A stretch of 64,000 bases of DNA from an uncultured Holophaga sp. (GCF_963677305.1 NZ_OY781925.1:1699001-1763000); one strand, 5' to 3'. Shown: positions 14,840 through 24,333, counted from the stretch's first letter. The notes: generated from the sequence alone by a model not told the origin. Translations and numbers: made by a program.

Positions 14840-16336
14840 ATGTCCACCCAGCCAGCCATCAATGATCTGCGCTCGGCGCTCAAGTTTCTGGAGGGCATCC
14901 CAGGCCAGCTCGTCTGCACTGATGTCGAGGTTGATCCCATTGCCGAGCTCTCCGGTGTCTATCGCTACATTGGTGCCGGTGGCACCACCGAGCGCCCCAC
15001 CAAGCTGGGGCCCACGATGATCTTCAACAAGATCAAGGGTTTCGAGCAGGGGCGGGTGAACATCGGTATGCTGGCTGACCGCAAGCGTGTGGCCATGATG
15101 CTGGGCACCACCGTGGACCGGCTGGGCTTCAAGATGGCTGATGCCCTTAAGAGCCCCATCGATCCCGTCTTTGTGAGCAAGGAGCAGGCCCCCAGTCAGG
15201 AGGTCGTCCACCTGGCCACCGACCCCGGCTTCGACATCCGCAAGCTCCTGCCCGCCCCCACCAATACGCCCGTGGATGCCGGTCCCTTCATCACCATGGG
15301 CCTCTGCTGTGCCTCCGACCCCGAGACCGGCGAGACCGATGTGACCATCCACCGCCTCTGTCTCCAGGGTCCCGACACCCTCTCCATGTTCATCTCCATG
15401 GGCCGCCATCTCGGCACCTTCCGCGACAAGTACGAGAAGGAAGGCAAGGCCATGCCCATCACCATCAACATCGGCCTGGACCCCGCGGTCTACATCGCCG
15501 CCTGCTTCGAGGCGCCCTCCACTCCCCTGGGCTTCAACGAGCTGAGCATCGCAGGCGGCATCCGCCAGGAGGCGGTGCAGCTGGCCAAGGCCCTGACCAT
15601 CGATGGCAAGTCCCTGGCCCGTGCCGAGATCGTTATCGAGGGCGAGCTGCTGCCCAACGTCCGTGTGGTGGAGGACCAGAACTCCCACACGGGCCGCGCC
15701 ATGCCCGAGTTCCCCGGCTACAACGGGCCCGCCAATCCCTCCCTCCCCATCATCAAGGTCAAGGCCGTCACCACCCGCCGCAACCCCATCATGCAGACCT
15801 GCATCGGGTGCAGCGAGGAGCATGTCAACCTCGCCGGCATCCCCACCGAGGCCAGCATCATCCAGCTCATCGGGAAGGCCATTCCCGGCTTCCTCCAGAA
15901 CGTCTACGCTGCTTCCCCCGGTGGTGGCAAGCTGATGGCGGTTCTGCAGGTGAAGAAGCGCACTCCCGCTGACGAAGGCCGCCAGGGCCAGGCCGCTCTG
16001 CTTGCCTTCTCCGCCTTCTGCGAGCTGAAAAATGTCATCCTCGTCGATGAGGATGTCGATCCCTTCGACATGAACGACGTGATCTGGGCCATGACCACCC
16101 GCTACCAGGGCAACCTGGACACGACCTTCCTGCCCAACATCCGCTCGCACCAGCTGGATCCCTCGCAGGATCCCGCCTACAACAACGCCATCCGTGCCCG
16201 GGGCTTGGCCTGCAAGACCATCTTCGACTGCACGGTGCCCTACGGCATCAAGGAGGAGTTCAAGCGCGCTCCCTTCAAGGAAGTCCCGGATTACGAGAAG
16301 TGGCTCGAGCCCTCCACTCGTCCTCTGGAGCTGTAG
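14840..16336 (+). CDS. UbiD-family aromatic acid decarboxylase, probable gallate decarboxylase
   Basis: 498 residues. UbiD enzymes decarboxylate aromatic acids with prenylated FMN in the cytoplasm. The blocks LSGVYRYIGAGG, DVTIHRL (R172 as candidate catalytic arginine), EIVIEGELLP and HTGRAMPEFPGYNG (E290 as candidate catalytic acid) are of the type found in hydroxyarylic acid and gallate decarboxylases. The start at 14840 is preferred over an ATG two codons earlier because AAGGGG is then 7 bases away. UbiX follows 70 bases downstream, then an aromatic acid transporter. Gallate as substrate is inferred from the nearby athLS, which needs pyrogallol; 4-hydroxybenzoate or protocatechuate remain possible. 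Confidence 0.85.
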   Translation: MSTQPAINDLRSALKFLEGIPGQLVCTDVEVDPIAELSGVYRYIGAGGTTERPTKLGPTMIFNKIKGFEQGRVNIGMLADRKRVAMMLGTTVDRLGFKMADALKSPIDPVFVSKEQAPSQEVVHLATDPGFDIRKLLPAPTNTPVDAGPFITMGLCCASDPETGETDVTIHRLCLQGPDTLSMFISMGRHLGTFRDKYEKEGKAMPITINIGLDPAVYIAACFEAPSTPLGFNELSIAGGIRQEAVQLAKALTIDGKSLARAEIVIEGELLPNVRVVEDQNSHTGRAMPEFPGYNGPANPSLPIIKVKAVTTRRNPIMQTCIGCSEEHVNLAGIPTEASIIQLIGKAIPGFLQNVYAASPGGGKLMAVLQVKKRTPADEGRQGQAALLAFSAFCELKNVILVDEDVDPFDMNDVIWAMTTRYQGNLDTTFLPNIRSHQLDPSQDPAYNNAIRARGLACKTIFDCTVPYGIKEEFKRAPFKEVPDYEKWLEPSTRPLEL

Positions 16337-16406
16337 TCATGGCCATCGGGCGCTTCTTCGGAAATCCCGGGAATGGGAGTGGGGGTTTGGGTTGAAAACC
16401 GGGACC

Positions 16407-16979
16407 ATGAAGAAGCGTCTGGTGGTTGGCATGACCGGTGCCAGTGGGGCTCCCATTGGCATCGAGTTGCTGCAGGTCATGAAGCATTTCCCCGACTGGG
16501 AGACCCATCTGGTGATCTCGGGAGGGGCGAGGCTGACCATCGAACAGGAGACGGATTGCAAGTTCGAAGATGTCGTCGCCCTGGCCACCCACTGCTACCG
16601 CATGGGTGATGTGGGCGCCAGCATCGCGAGCGGGACCTTCCGGACCCAGGGCATGGTGATCGTGCCCTGCAGCATGAAGACCCTCGCCGGCGTGGTGACA
16701 GGCTACTCGGACAGCCTGCTGCTGCGTGCCGCAGACGTGGTGATGAAGGAACGTCGGAAGCTCGTCCTCGTCGCCCGCGAAACACCCCTGAGCCTGGTGC
16801 ATTTGCAGAATATGCAGCGGGCTGCGGAACTCGGGGCCATTGTGATGCCCCCGATGTTAACCTATTACAACCTTCCCGAGACCATCCAGGACATGACCCG
16901 CCACCTCGTGGGCAAGATCCTTGATGTCTTCGATCTCGAGATGCCTGGTTTCCGCCGCTGGGGAGCGGAGCAGGCCTAG
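16407..16979 (+). CDS. ubiX: UbiX flavin prenyltransferase
   Basis: 190 residues, the usual size. It makes the prenylated FMN cofactor needed by UbiD from FMN and dimethylallyl phosphate. The N-terminal GMTGASGAPIGIELL is the FMN loop, CSMKTLAGVVTGYSDSLLLRAADV and VARETPLSLVHLQNM are diagnostic, and the C-terminal block contains the DLEMPGFRRW end common in UbiX. The ATG at 16407 gives the canonical start although its ribosome site is weak; a TTG five codons upstream is an alternative. It is the cofactor partner of the preceding UbiD gene. Confidence 0.95.
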   Translation: MKKRLVVGMTGASGAPIGIELLQVMKHFPDWETHLVISGGARLTIEQETDCKFEDVVALATHCYRMGDVGASIASGTFRTQGMVIVPCSMKTLAGVVTGYSDSLLLRAADVVMKERRKLVLVARETPLSLVHLQNMQRAAELGAIVMPPMLTYYNLPETIQDMTRHLVGKILDVFDLEMPGFRRWGAEQA

Positions 16980-17100
16980 CCCTTCTCAAAAAATACATTC
17001 CATATTCATCAAAATGCAGCCTTTTTTCGAAAAGGTCACCGAAGGTCTTTGCTTTTTCACCAACCAACCCTCAATCCCTCATCCTTTCAAGGAGGCACCA

Positions 17101-18417
17101 GTGCGAAAAGTATCTGTCACGCAGATGATAGATCAGGCGAAATTCACAGGCTTCTTCAAGATGATCGTGGCGATCTGCCTGCTCACGACCATCGCGGACG
17201 GCTTTGACATCAACATCTTCGGCCTGATCATCCCGAACCTGATGAAGGACTGGCACCTGGCGCCCCAGAACATCGGGTACCTGGGCAGCGCCGGCATGTT
17301 CGGCATGATCTTCGGCTCCCTGGCCTTCGGCCCCCTGGCCGACTCCATCGGCAAGAAGCACTCCATCATCATCGGCACCCTGATGTATGTGATCTTCACC
17401 GTGGCCTGCGGCTTCGCCCATAGCCTCCAGTCCTTCGCCATCTACCGCTTCATCGCCGGCTTCGGTCTGGCCGGTGTGTTCCCCCTGGCGGTGGCCTTCA
17501 CCTCCGAGTTCTCCCCCAAGGCCAACCGCAGCACCCTGACCGTCTGGGTGACCTCCGGCATGGCGGTCGGCACCGTGGTGGCTGCCCTGGTCGGCCTGGC
17601 TGTGATCAGCCCCGCCAACCTCGCCAGCTGGCGCTACATGTTCTACTGCAGCGCCCTGGTCCTGATCATCGTCGCCCTGCAGTTCGCCCTCCCCGAGTCC
17701 ATCTCCTACCTCAAGAAGAAGAACCAGAACGCCCACATCGCCAAGATCCTCCAGAAGATCGATCCCTCCTTCACCCCTGCGGCCGACGACGAGTACGAGC
17801 TCGAGGCCAAGGCGCCCACCAAGGGCAACGTGGGCAACCTCTTCACCGGTGGCTACGCCAAGAACACCATCCTCTTCTGGTTCTTCATGGCCAGCAGCTA
17901 CATCTTCATCTACGGCGTGCTGATGTGGCTCCCCAAGCTCATGACCCTCAAGGGCTACAGCGTCAAGGGCGGCCTCTTCTTCACCATGGTCTGGAACCTC
18001 GGCTTCATCCTGGGTATCCCCCTCTTCGGCAAGATGGCTGACAAGATCGGTGGCAAGCGCACCATCCAGATCGGCTGGGTCTGCCTCGCCATCCTGGTGA
18101 CCATCCTCGGCTTCTCCAACGGCTACATGGCCCTGACCGTCATTCTCTTCCTGACCGGTGCCTGCCAGCACGGTGTGTCCGGCGCCGCCGGTTCCTACCT
18201 GGCCCAGTCCTACCCCACCTCCTTCCGCGCCACCGGCACCACCTGGGGCTATGGCCTCGGCCGCATCGGCGGCACCCTGGGCCCCATCATCGGCGGCTAC
18301 CTGCTGGCCAAGCACTGGCCCGTGGGCTACAACCTCATGTTCTTCGCGATGTTCCCCCTGATCGCCGCGATCTTCGCCTCCTTCACCACCGACTTCTTCC
18401 ACAAGAAGGCCGCCTGA
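17101..18417 (+). CDS. MFS aromatic acid:proton symporter (AAHS type)
   Basis: 438 residues with 12 predicted membrane segments in the inner membrane. ADGFDINIFGLIIPNL in helix 1 is the DGxD-type motif of aromatic acid/H+ symporters, GPLADSIGKKHSII is the loop 2-3 MFS signature, and GKMADKIGGKRT repeats it in loop 8-9. The start is GTG at 17101, with AAGGAGG 5 bases upstream; the longer frame overlaps ubiX. The gene is third after ubiD and ubiX, so import of the decarboxylase substrate (gallate or another hydroxybenzoate) is the likely task. A terminator follows. Confidence 0.9.
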   Translation: MRKVSVTQMIDQAKFTGFFKMIVAICLLTTIADGFDINIFGLIIPNLMKDWHLAPQNIGYLGSAGMFGMIFGSLAFGPLADSIGKKHSIIIGTLMYVIFTVACGFAHSLQSFAIYRFIAGFGLAGVFPLAVAFTSEFSPKANRSTLTVWVTSGMAVGTVVAALVGLAVISPANLASWRYMFYCSALVLIIVALQFALPESISYLKKKNQNAHIAKILQKIDPSFTPAADDEYELEAKAPTKGNVGNLFTGGYAKNTILFWFFMASSYIFIYGVLMWLPKLMTLKGYSVKGGLFFTMVWNLGFILGIPLFGKMADKIGGKRTIQIGWVCLAILVTILGFSNGYMALTVILFLTGACQHGVSGAAGSYLAQSYPTSFRATGTTWGYGLGRIGGTLGPIIGGYLLAKHWPVGYNLMFFAMFPLIAAIFASFTTDFFHKKAA

Positions 18418-18425
18418 TGAAGACC

Positions 18426-18453
18426 CCTGCGCCCCTCTCCGGGGGGGCGCAGG
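18426..18453 (+). terminator. Terminator after the MFS gene
   Basis: CCTGCGCCCC / GGGGCGCAGG (18426-18435, 18444-18453) with an 8-base loop and the T-rich tail TTCTTCTGTCT, 9 bases past the tandem stop codons of the transporter. Confidence 0.8.
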
Positions 18454-18512
18454 TTCTTCTGTCTCCTCCTGCCTGCTGATCCATCCGTCGGAAGCCCCGG
18501 AGTCCACTCTTC

Positions 18513-19880
18513 ATGGACATGACGCCCGAACTGCTTTTCGAGACGCGCCTTGGTCGCTACCAGCGGGCCATTGCGATGGAGCCCGTCGATCGTGTGCCCC
18601 TTGCCGTGGGCTCCAACACCTTCGCCGAGACCTACGGGGGCATCACCAAGCAGGAGGTGATCTACGATCCGGCCAAGTGGCTTGCCAGTGAACTCCAGTT
18701 CTGCCGCGACTTCCCGGAAGTGGATGTGCTCCGCAACAACCGTTTCTGGGCACCCCTCTACGACGCCCTCGGCCTCCGGACCTACCGCTTCTCCGGGCGG
18801 GACCTCCCGCCGGAAATCCCCCTGCAGTTCGTCGAAGACGAATACATGCTGGAGGATGAATACGATGCCCTCATCGCCTCTCCGACCCGCTTCATGTTGG
18901 AGAAGGTGCTGCCCCGGATCTTCGGGGAGATGGGTCAGGACCCCGCCCGCTCCCACTTCGCCTTCCTCAAGGCCGGCCTGGCCCAGGCGAAGCTGGGGGA
19001 GATCATGCGCAACCGGGGCATCCAGCTCCAGGTGCAGGGCGGCATGCCCCAGCCCATGGCGGGTGCCAGTCTGGCGCCCTATGACGCCATCGGGGATGTA
19101 CTGCGCGGGCTGAAGGGCATCCTGCGGGACACCCTCCGCCAGCCCGACAAGGTCCTGGAGGCCTGTGAGGTGATGGTGCCCATCATGGTGCGCTTTGCCC
19201 TCTCCACGGCCGATCCCCTCCGGCGCTACCCGGTCTTCATTCCGACCCACAAGCCGACCTTCATGTCGCCGCGCCAGTTCGATCGCTTCTACTGGCCCAG
19301 CTTCAAGAAGGTGCTCCAGGGCATCCTCGACGGTGGCTACAAGATCCGTTGCTATCTGGAGGGGGATTGGTCCCCCCACTGGCACCACTTCCTGGAGCTG
19401 CCCAAGGGCAGCGTGCTGCTCGACATCGACGACCCGGCCGACAACATCTTCAAGGCCAAGGCGGAGATCGGGCACCACATGTGCCTTGCTGGGGGTATTG
19501 CCAGCACCCAGTTCATCCTGGGCACGCCAGAGGAGATGGACGCCCGGGTCAAGCGCCTCTGTGAGACCTGCATGCCGGGATACGGCTATATCCTCAGTGG
19601 CGCCTGTTACATCCCCTCCAACACCCGTCCGGAGAACTACAAGGCCATGGTCGATGCAGCCATGACCTATGGCTGGTATGACCGGAGCCTCAAGCCGCTG
19701 CCCATGGAGCCTTTGCCCGTCCAGGGTGCTCCGCTCCTGGGCGACCTGGGGACCTTGACCCCCTGGTCCATCCGGAAGGCGGAGTTCGGGGCCATTCCCG
19801 GTGACGAGGCTCTGATCCGCAACACCTGGGAAGGGCTGGAGGAAACAGCCTCCAATTGGCTTTGGAACTGGCTTTTCTGA
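18513..19880 (+). CDS. URO-D family protein, possible corrinoid-linked methyltransferase
   Basis: 455 residues of the uroporphyrinogen decarboxylase superfamily (YQRAIAMEPVDRVPL near the N-terminus, a LxLDIDDPADNI block and CLAGGIASTQFILGTPEEM near residue 330). True HemE is ~350 residues with other active-site motifs, so this is one of the long environmental forms. Known members include MtaA/CmuA methyltransferases, and in an organism likely to use methoxylated aromatics O-demethylation is conceivable, but no corrinoid protein or activator is nearby. It is about 35% shorter on motifs shared with the copies at 2-466 and 61352-62461, so it is a separate subfamily. Role unproven. Confidence 0.75.
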   Translation: MDMTPELLFETRLGRYQRAIAMEPVDRVPLAVGSNTFAETYGGITKQEVIYDPAKWLASELQFCRDFPEVDVLRNNRFWAPLYDALGLRTYRFSGRDLPPEIPLQFVEDEYMLEDEYDALIASPTRFMLEKVLPRIFGEMGQDPARSHFAFLKAGLAQAKLGEIMRNRGIQLQVQGGMPQPMAGASLAPYDAIGDVLRGLKGILRDTLRQPDKVLEACEVMVPIMVRFALSTADPLRRYPVFIPTHKPTFMSPRQFDRFYWPSFKKVLQGILDGGYKIRCYLEGDWSPHWHHFLELPKGSVLLDIDDPADNIFKAKAEIGHHMCLAGGIASTQFILGTPEEMDARVKRLCETCMPGYGYILSGACYIPSNTRPENYKAMVDAAMTYGWYDRSLKPLPMEPLPVQGAPLLGDLGTLTPWSIRKAEFGAIPGDEALIRNTWEGLEETASNWLWNWLF

Positions 19881-20036
19881 GAAAACAGAGTTACCATACT
19901 CAAAATCCATTTTTTAGACCATAAGCACGGCTGCCTTTCTGTCTTGCAATTGATTGATGTAGTCTTCATGTAGTGGCACCCTCAACACCCAACACACCCC
20001 TCCACCCAACCGGGGTGACAACCTAAAGGAGTAGTC

Positions 20037-21191
20037 ATGAAGAATCGCCTTTCCCTTCTGCTGGTCGCTGGTGTTCTCGCCATGCCCGCCGTCGCCGCCA
20101 CCCCCGAGTGGAACCTCTATGGGACCCTGGTGGTGGAGGCCTACAACGCCAAGCTCACCGGCGCCACCGCTGGATACGGCTCCGACGTCTCTGGGCGCTG
20201 GATGATGAGCTGTGCCACCTCCAACATCGGCTTCAAGGGCGGCATGCAGGTGGCCGACGATGTGAAGGCCATCTGGCAGGTCGAGAGCCAGGTCATGACC
20301 GATGGCAGCGAGTCCGGCACCAAGAACCAGAACCTGTGGGCCAGCCGGAACAGTGGTGTGGGTCTGACCGGCTCCTGGGGCACCGTGATGGCTGGCCAGT
20401 GGGACACCCCCTACAAGGCCATCCAGGTCCCCCTGACCCAGATCCGCGCCGGTGTCCTCACTGATGTCTCCATCCTCGGCAACCGGGGCGGCATCGTCCT
20501 CGCTCAGACCACTGACGCGGTGGCTTCCGAGAGCTTCAAGCGCTGCCAGGGCAACAGCCTCCAGTACTGGTCCCCCAACATCCAGGGCTTCCAGGCCAAG
20601 GTCATGTATGCCCTCAACGAGTACAAGGTGGATGGGGGTGTGAACCCCTCCCTGCTCTCCATGTCCGCTGCTTACGACATCAAGCCCGCCAACCTGAAGC
20701 TCTCCCTGGGCTACGAGAGCCACAAGGACACCGCCCACGCGGGTGACAAGGATACCGGCCTCGAGTTCTCCGCGACCTGGATGGCCCCCACCAAGACCCG
20801 GGTCACCGCCACCGTTGAGCAGGTTGAGTACGACCGGGTGGCCTACTCCACAACCGTGGCTGCTGACTACAAGCGCACCGCCTGGTTCGTGTCCGCCGGC
20901 CAGCCCATCACCGAGCACCACAAGGTCTGGGCCAACATCGGTCAGGCTGCCAACGGCAAGACCAATGGCGTGAAGGCTGAGGACGGAGCCACCCAGTACT
21001 CTGTGGGCTACACCTATGCCTTCAACAAGAACTCTGAGATCTACGCTTTCTACGGTGGGATCAACAACAAGGCCGCCGGCATCTACAACACCATGGGTCC
21101 TGTGCCTCAGACCATCACCGCTACTGCCTCAACTGGTCGTATGGGCGGTGACGTGAAGACCTACGGCATGGGCATCTTCTACAGCTTCTGA
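20037..21191 (+). CDS. Gram-negative porin
   Basis: 384 residues starting with a signal peptide (MKNRLSLLLVAGVLAMPAVAA, cleavage after AVA-A) and continuing as a beta-barrel with alternating polar and hydrophobic strands and a terminal phenylalanine (GIFYSF) needed for outer-membrane insertion. WNLYGTLVVEAY and FKGGMQVADDVKAIWQVE are typical of porins of the Porin_4 group. AAGGAG lies 5 bases before the ATG. It lies after the gallate-type decarboxylase operon and before an orphan binding protein and has its own terminator, so it is probably its own transcript; passage of small aromatic acids is a guess. Confidence 0.9.
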   Translation: MKNRLSLLLVAGVLAMPAVAATPEWNLYGTLVVEAYNAKLTGATAGYGSDVSGRWMMSCATSNIGFKGGMQVADDVKAIWQVESQVMTDGSESGTKNQNLWASRNSGVGLTGSWGTVMAGQWDTPYKAIQVPLTQIRAGVLTDVSILGNRGGIVLAQTTDAVASESFKRCQGNSLQYWSPNIQGFQAKVMYALNEYKVDGGVNPSLLSMSAAYDIKPANLKLSLGYESHKDTAHAGDKDTGLEFSATWMAPTKTRVTATVEQVEYDRVAYSTTVAADYKRTAWFVSAGQPITEHHKVWANIGQAANGKTNGVKAEDGATQYSVGYTYAFNKNSEIYAFYGGINNKAAGIYNTMGPVPQTITATASTGRMGGDVKTYGMGIFYSF

Positions 21192-21226
21192 TGACCTGCT
21201 GAGGGTTAACCTCAATTTCTCCAGGG

Positions 21227-21254
21227 ACCCGGCCTCCGAGCCGGGTCTTTTTTT
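21227..21254 (+). terminator. Terminator of the porin gene
   Basis: ACCCGGC-CTCCGA-GCCGGGT (21227-21246) followed by CTTTTTTT. Confidence 0.92.
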
Positions 21255-21819
21255 GAGCGAGAGGTCCGGCAAAACCTCGGGGCCTCTTCTGCTCTGGCTC
21301 TTGGGAGTCAGGCCGGGCTGGCACACCTCGAAGCAGTGACCGAATGGCTGGATTGTGCTTCGACCTTATGGGGAGCTGGCCCTGGGTCATGTGGATGAAT
21401 AATCATCAAAACTGGTTACAACCTCAACATGAATGTGTGTCAAAAAACTAAAAAATAATATGGTTTAAGTAGCGTGTTGTGATGAATGAGGAACTGATGA
21501 AATTGCATCTTAATGTCGTGACAACAAAAATATAAGTAATTCCAAAGCTTGATTTAGGCGTGATGAAGTTCCTGATGATGTGGCTCTTGGTGTCTTGACG
21601 GTTTCCTGCTCAGTCGTTAGCTTGGTGCATTGAGTTCAAATGATTGCAGTGCGGTACTGGTGTACTGAAGTGGTGGGCATCCATCCCCGGTAAGGAGGCT
21701 GTGCATGGGTCGGGCGAAGCCCCAGGGTCATGCCGTGCTGAGGGCGCCTCCTCTCGGGCTGGATGCCGTGTTGCAAGGTCCTGAGTGCTGTCCCCAAAAC
21801 CAAGCTTGAAAGGAAGGGT
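21255..21819. other. AT-rich gap upstream of the binding-protein gene
   Basis: 565 bases. From ~21400 to 21620 the sequence is strongly AT-rich compared with the rest of the window (many ATG, TGATGA and AAAAT words) and codes for nothing recognisable. It most likely holds the promoter and leader of the substrate-binding protein gene, or is a scar of insertion. No repeats, tRNA or terminal inverted repeats were seen. Confidence 0.5.
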
Positions 21820-23172
21820 ATGACCAGAACAGGAAAGTCCGGGGTGGAGTCCCTGGCCCGCAAGGTTGCCTTGGCAGGTGTCGCCGTCGCATCGGCCCTC
21901 ATGATGGTGCTTGTCGGTTGCGACAAGAAGAACGCTGAGGAGATCAAGATCGGCACCATCAATCCCACCACCGGCATGTACGCCTCCTTCGGCCAGGCAG
22001 GCCAGTGGGGCGCGGAGGCGGCGGTGGAGGACCTCAACAAGATGGGTGGCATCAAGGTGGGCGACAAGCGCCTTCCCGTGAAGCTGGTGGCCGTCAACGA
22101 CGAGAGCGACCCCAACAAGGCCGGCAGCCTGACGGAGAGCCTCATCCTCCAGGACAAGGTGCAGTTCGTGGTGGCCGGGGACTGCCCGCCCCCCATGCAC
22201 GCGGGCGTCTCCGCCATGGCCGACCGCTACAAGGTGCCCTATGTCGCTTCCGTGGGCCCCTTCGAGCCCTGGAACGGCCTGAAGCAGGAGTCCCCCACCA
22301 AGTGGAAATACTCCTGGGCCGTCGGCGGCTTCTCCATCAACACCCCCGTGGAGGCCGGTGATCCCCGCGCGGGCAAGCCTGGATACACCATCTTCAGCAC
22401 CTGGACCAGCATGCTGGACAAATACGGTGCCCAGACCAATAAGAAGATCGGCATCATCTGCTCCGACGAGCCCGATGGCCGCGGCTGGTACACCCTCTTC
22501 GGGCCCGCCCTCCAGAAGCTCGGCTACACCGTGGTGGGCCTCGACAAGAACCTGGGCCTGGTCCCCCTGGAGACCACCGACTTCTCCTCCATCATCAAGG
22601 CCTGGCAGGACGCCAAGGTCGATATCCTCTGGGGCAACTGCCCCGGCCCCTTCTTCGGCGCGGTCTGGAAGCAGGCCACCGGGATGGGCTTCCATCCCAA
22701 GATGGTGTCCATCGGTCGTGGCGCCATGTTCTATGACGATGTGAACGCCTGGGGCGGTGATCTGCCCTACGGTGTCAGCACCGAGGTCTGGTGGGATCCC
22801 TCCCTGGGGGGCGGCGCCGTCGGCATCAACGGCACCACGCCCCAGTCCCTGGCGGATCGCTGGGTGAAGGGCAAGAACCGCCCCTACGTCCCCGCCATCG
22901 CTCCGGGCTATGCCTGCGTCCAAGTCCTGGCCAACGCCATCGAGCGGGCCGGTTCGGTGGATCCGGACAAGGTCAACGCCGCCCTGGCCGAGACCAACAT
23001 GATGAGCATCCGCCACCTGGTGAAGTTCGATAAGAACCACTTCAGCCATGTGCCCATCGTCTTCGGGCAGTGGTTCAAGACCAACACCCCCCAGAAGTGG
23101 GAGCTGAAGGTCATCAACTCCAAGCACGACTTCTGGCCCACCACCGGCGAGCCCATGTTCCCCATGCCGTAA
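21820..23172 (+). CDS. Orphan ABC substrate-binding lipoprotein (branched-chain amino acid/aromatic type)
   Basis: 450 residues. The N-terminal stretch ends in a lipobox (MVLVGC, Cys at ~34), so the mature protein is anchored to a membrane facing the periplasm. EIKIGTINPTTGMYASFGQ and AAVEDLNKMGGI are the Leu/Ile/Val-binding (type I) fold, a group whose members also bind benzoates and other aromatics. AAAGGAAGGG precedes the ATG at 21820; a longer frame upstream lacks a ribosome site. No permease or ATPase gene lies anywhere in the window, so the transporter partner must be elsewhere or the protein acts as a sensor or scavenger. A terminator follows directly. Confidence 0.87.
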   Translation: MTRTGKSGVESLARKVALAGVAVASALMMVLVGCDKKNAEEIKIGTINPTTGMYASFGQAGQWGAEAAVEDLNKMGGIKVGDKRLPVKLVAVNDESDPNKAGSLTESLILQDKVQFVVAGDCPPPMHAGVSAMADRYKVPYVASVGPFEPWNGLKQESPTKWKYSWAVGGFSINTPVEAGDPRAGKPGYTIFSTWTSMLDKYGAQTNKKIGIICSDEPDGRGWYTLFGPALQKLGYTVVGLDKNLGLVPLETTDFSSIIKAWQDAKVDILWGNCPGPFFGAVWKQATGMGFHPKMVSIGRGAMFYDDVNAWGGDLPYGVSTEVWWDPSLGGGAVGINGTTPQSLADRWVKGKNRPYVPAIAPGYACVQVLANAIERAGSVDPDKVNAALAETNMMSIRHLVKFDKNHFSHVPIVFGQWFKTNTPQKWELKVINSKHDFWPTTGEPMFPMP

Positions 23173-23174
23173 AA

Positions 23175-23203
23175 GAAAGGCGCCTTCGGGCGCCTTTCTT
23201 TCA
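23175..23203 (+). terminator. Terminator of the binding-protein gene
   Basis: GAAAGGCGCC-TTCG-GGCGCCTTTC (23175-23198) followed by TTTC, 2 bases past the stop. Confidence 0.9.
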
Positions 23204-23226
23204 AAGGGGAAAGACACGAACAATCA

Positions 23227-23299
23227 GGCCCCCTCCCAAGGAGGGGGCCGGTCTTATTGGCCTGTTTCAGAAAAAGTCCGGGGGCTCCCGGGCTTTTTC
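23227..23299. terminator. Two further hairpins, the second a bidirectional terminator
   Basis: GGCCCCCTCC-CAA-GGAGGGGGCC (23227-23249) is a 10-bp stem without T-run. GAAAAAGTCCGGG / CCCGGGCTTTTTC (23270-23282, 23287-23299) has an A-tract on one arm and a T-tract on the other and can stop transcription both ways; it abuts the stop codon of the IclR gene. Confidence 0.75.
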
Positions 23300-24099
23300 T
23301 AAAGGCGGCGCTGGAAGGTCTGGGTGCGATTGACCAGAGCTTCGACGAGCTGCTTCTCCTTGGCGCGGAAGCGCTCGGAGGGGACGGGCAGGGAGACAGC
23401 CGCCAGCTCGCCGCCAGGGCCGCGGAGCACGGTGGCGACGGAGGAGATGCCGATCATGTACTCCTCGTGATCAAAGGCGAGACCGGTCTCCCGGACCGTC
23501 TCCAACTCGGGCATGAGCTTGTCCCAGGAGAGGTTGGTGTTCCTGGTCAGGGCCTTGAGCTGGAGGTGGGGCTTGATGGCCTCCAGCTCCCTCTGGGGGA
23601 GGGCCGCCAGCAGGGCCTTGCCGATGGCCGTGCCGTGCAGGGGCAGGGAGCTGCCCGTGGTGGAGACGGCCTTGAGGGGGTGCACACCGGAGATCTGGTC
23701 CACCACCACGGCCTTGCCGTGGGTCAGGATGGAGAGATCGACGGTCTCGCCGGTCTCGGAGGCCAGCTGGAGGATCAGGGGCCGGGCCATGCGTGCGATG
23801 TCGAAGGGGCGCACCGCCTCCGCCAGCAGGGTCAGGGTCGGCCCCAGGCGGAAGCCGCTGGTGGGGGAGGCCGCAATGACCAGATTCGCCTCTTCCAGGG
23901 AGTAGACGATCCGCTGGACCGTGGACCGGGGCAGACGCACCAACTGGGCGATCTCCCGCAGGGAAAGGCCGTCGGGATGGTTGCTCAGGGCCAGAAGGAT
24001 ATCGGCAGCCCGGGCGATCACCCGGATGCCCGAGCTCTCGTTCTCCACTTCTTCCACTTCACTCGCCGCTTTCTTCATGGTCCCTTTGCTGTCCGTCAT
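23299..24099 (-). CDS. IclR-family transcriptional regulator
   Basis: 266 residues from the ATG at 24099; an ATG seven codons on (24078) is an alternative. Residues ~25-85 are the winged helix (IRVIARAADILLALSNHPDGLSL split over the helix-turn-helix, then LPRSTVQRIVYSLEEANLV), residues ~90-266 the IclR effector domain (GTAIGKALLAALP, GLAFDHEEYMIGISSVA). IclR proteins such as PcaU and PobR control aromatic catabolism genes, and others control acetate or sugar use. It is divergent from the TolC-like gene and convergent to the binding-protein gene, so its target cannot be fixed by position. Confidence 0.92.
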   Translation of the reverse strand: MTDSKGTMKKAASEVEEVENESSGIRVIARAADILLALSNHPDGLSLREIAQLVRLPRSTVQRIVYSLEEANLVIAASPTSGFRLGPTLTLLAEAVRPFDIARMARPLILQLASETGETVDLSILTHGKAVVVDQISGVHPLKAVSTTGSSLPLHGTAIGKALLAALPQRELEAIKPHLQLKALTRNTNLSWDKLMPELETVRETGLAFDHEEYMIGISSVATVLRGPGGELAAVSLPVPSERFRAKEKQLVEALVNRTQTFQRRL

Positions 24100-24333
24100 C
24101 CGGGTAATTGCACAACTATACCAGGGTTCCCGAAGGGGGCCAGGTACAATCCGCACGTATTCAGGGGCAAGAACATGAAAATTCAACAAGTGATGAAATG
24201 GTTCTTGCCAAGTGACTCCCCTCTCATCATCCTCTTGGAATGGGGTCTTCGGTCGGGGGCTCCTAAACGATTCCCAAGGCCGCAGCGTAGGCCGCAGAGG
24301 TCCAGATCCGTCTGTTTTCCATGGGAGAGGGTG

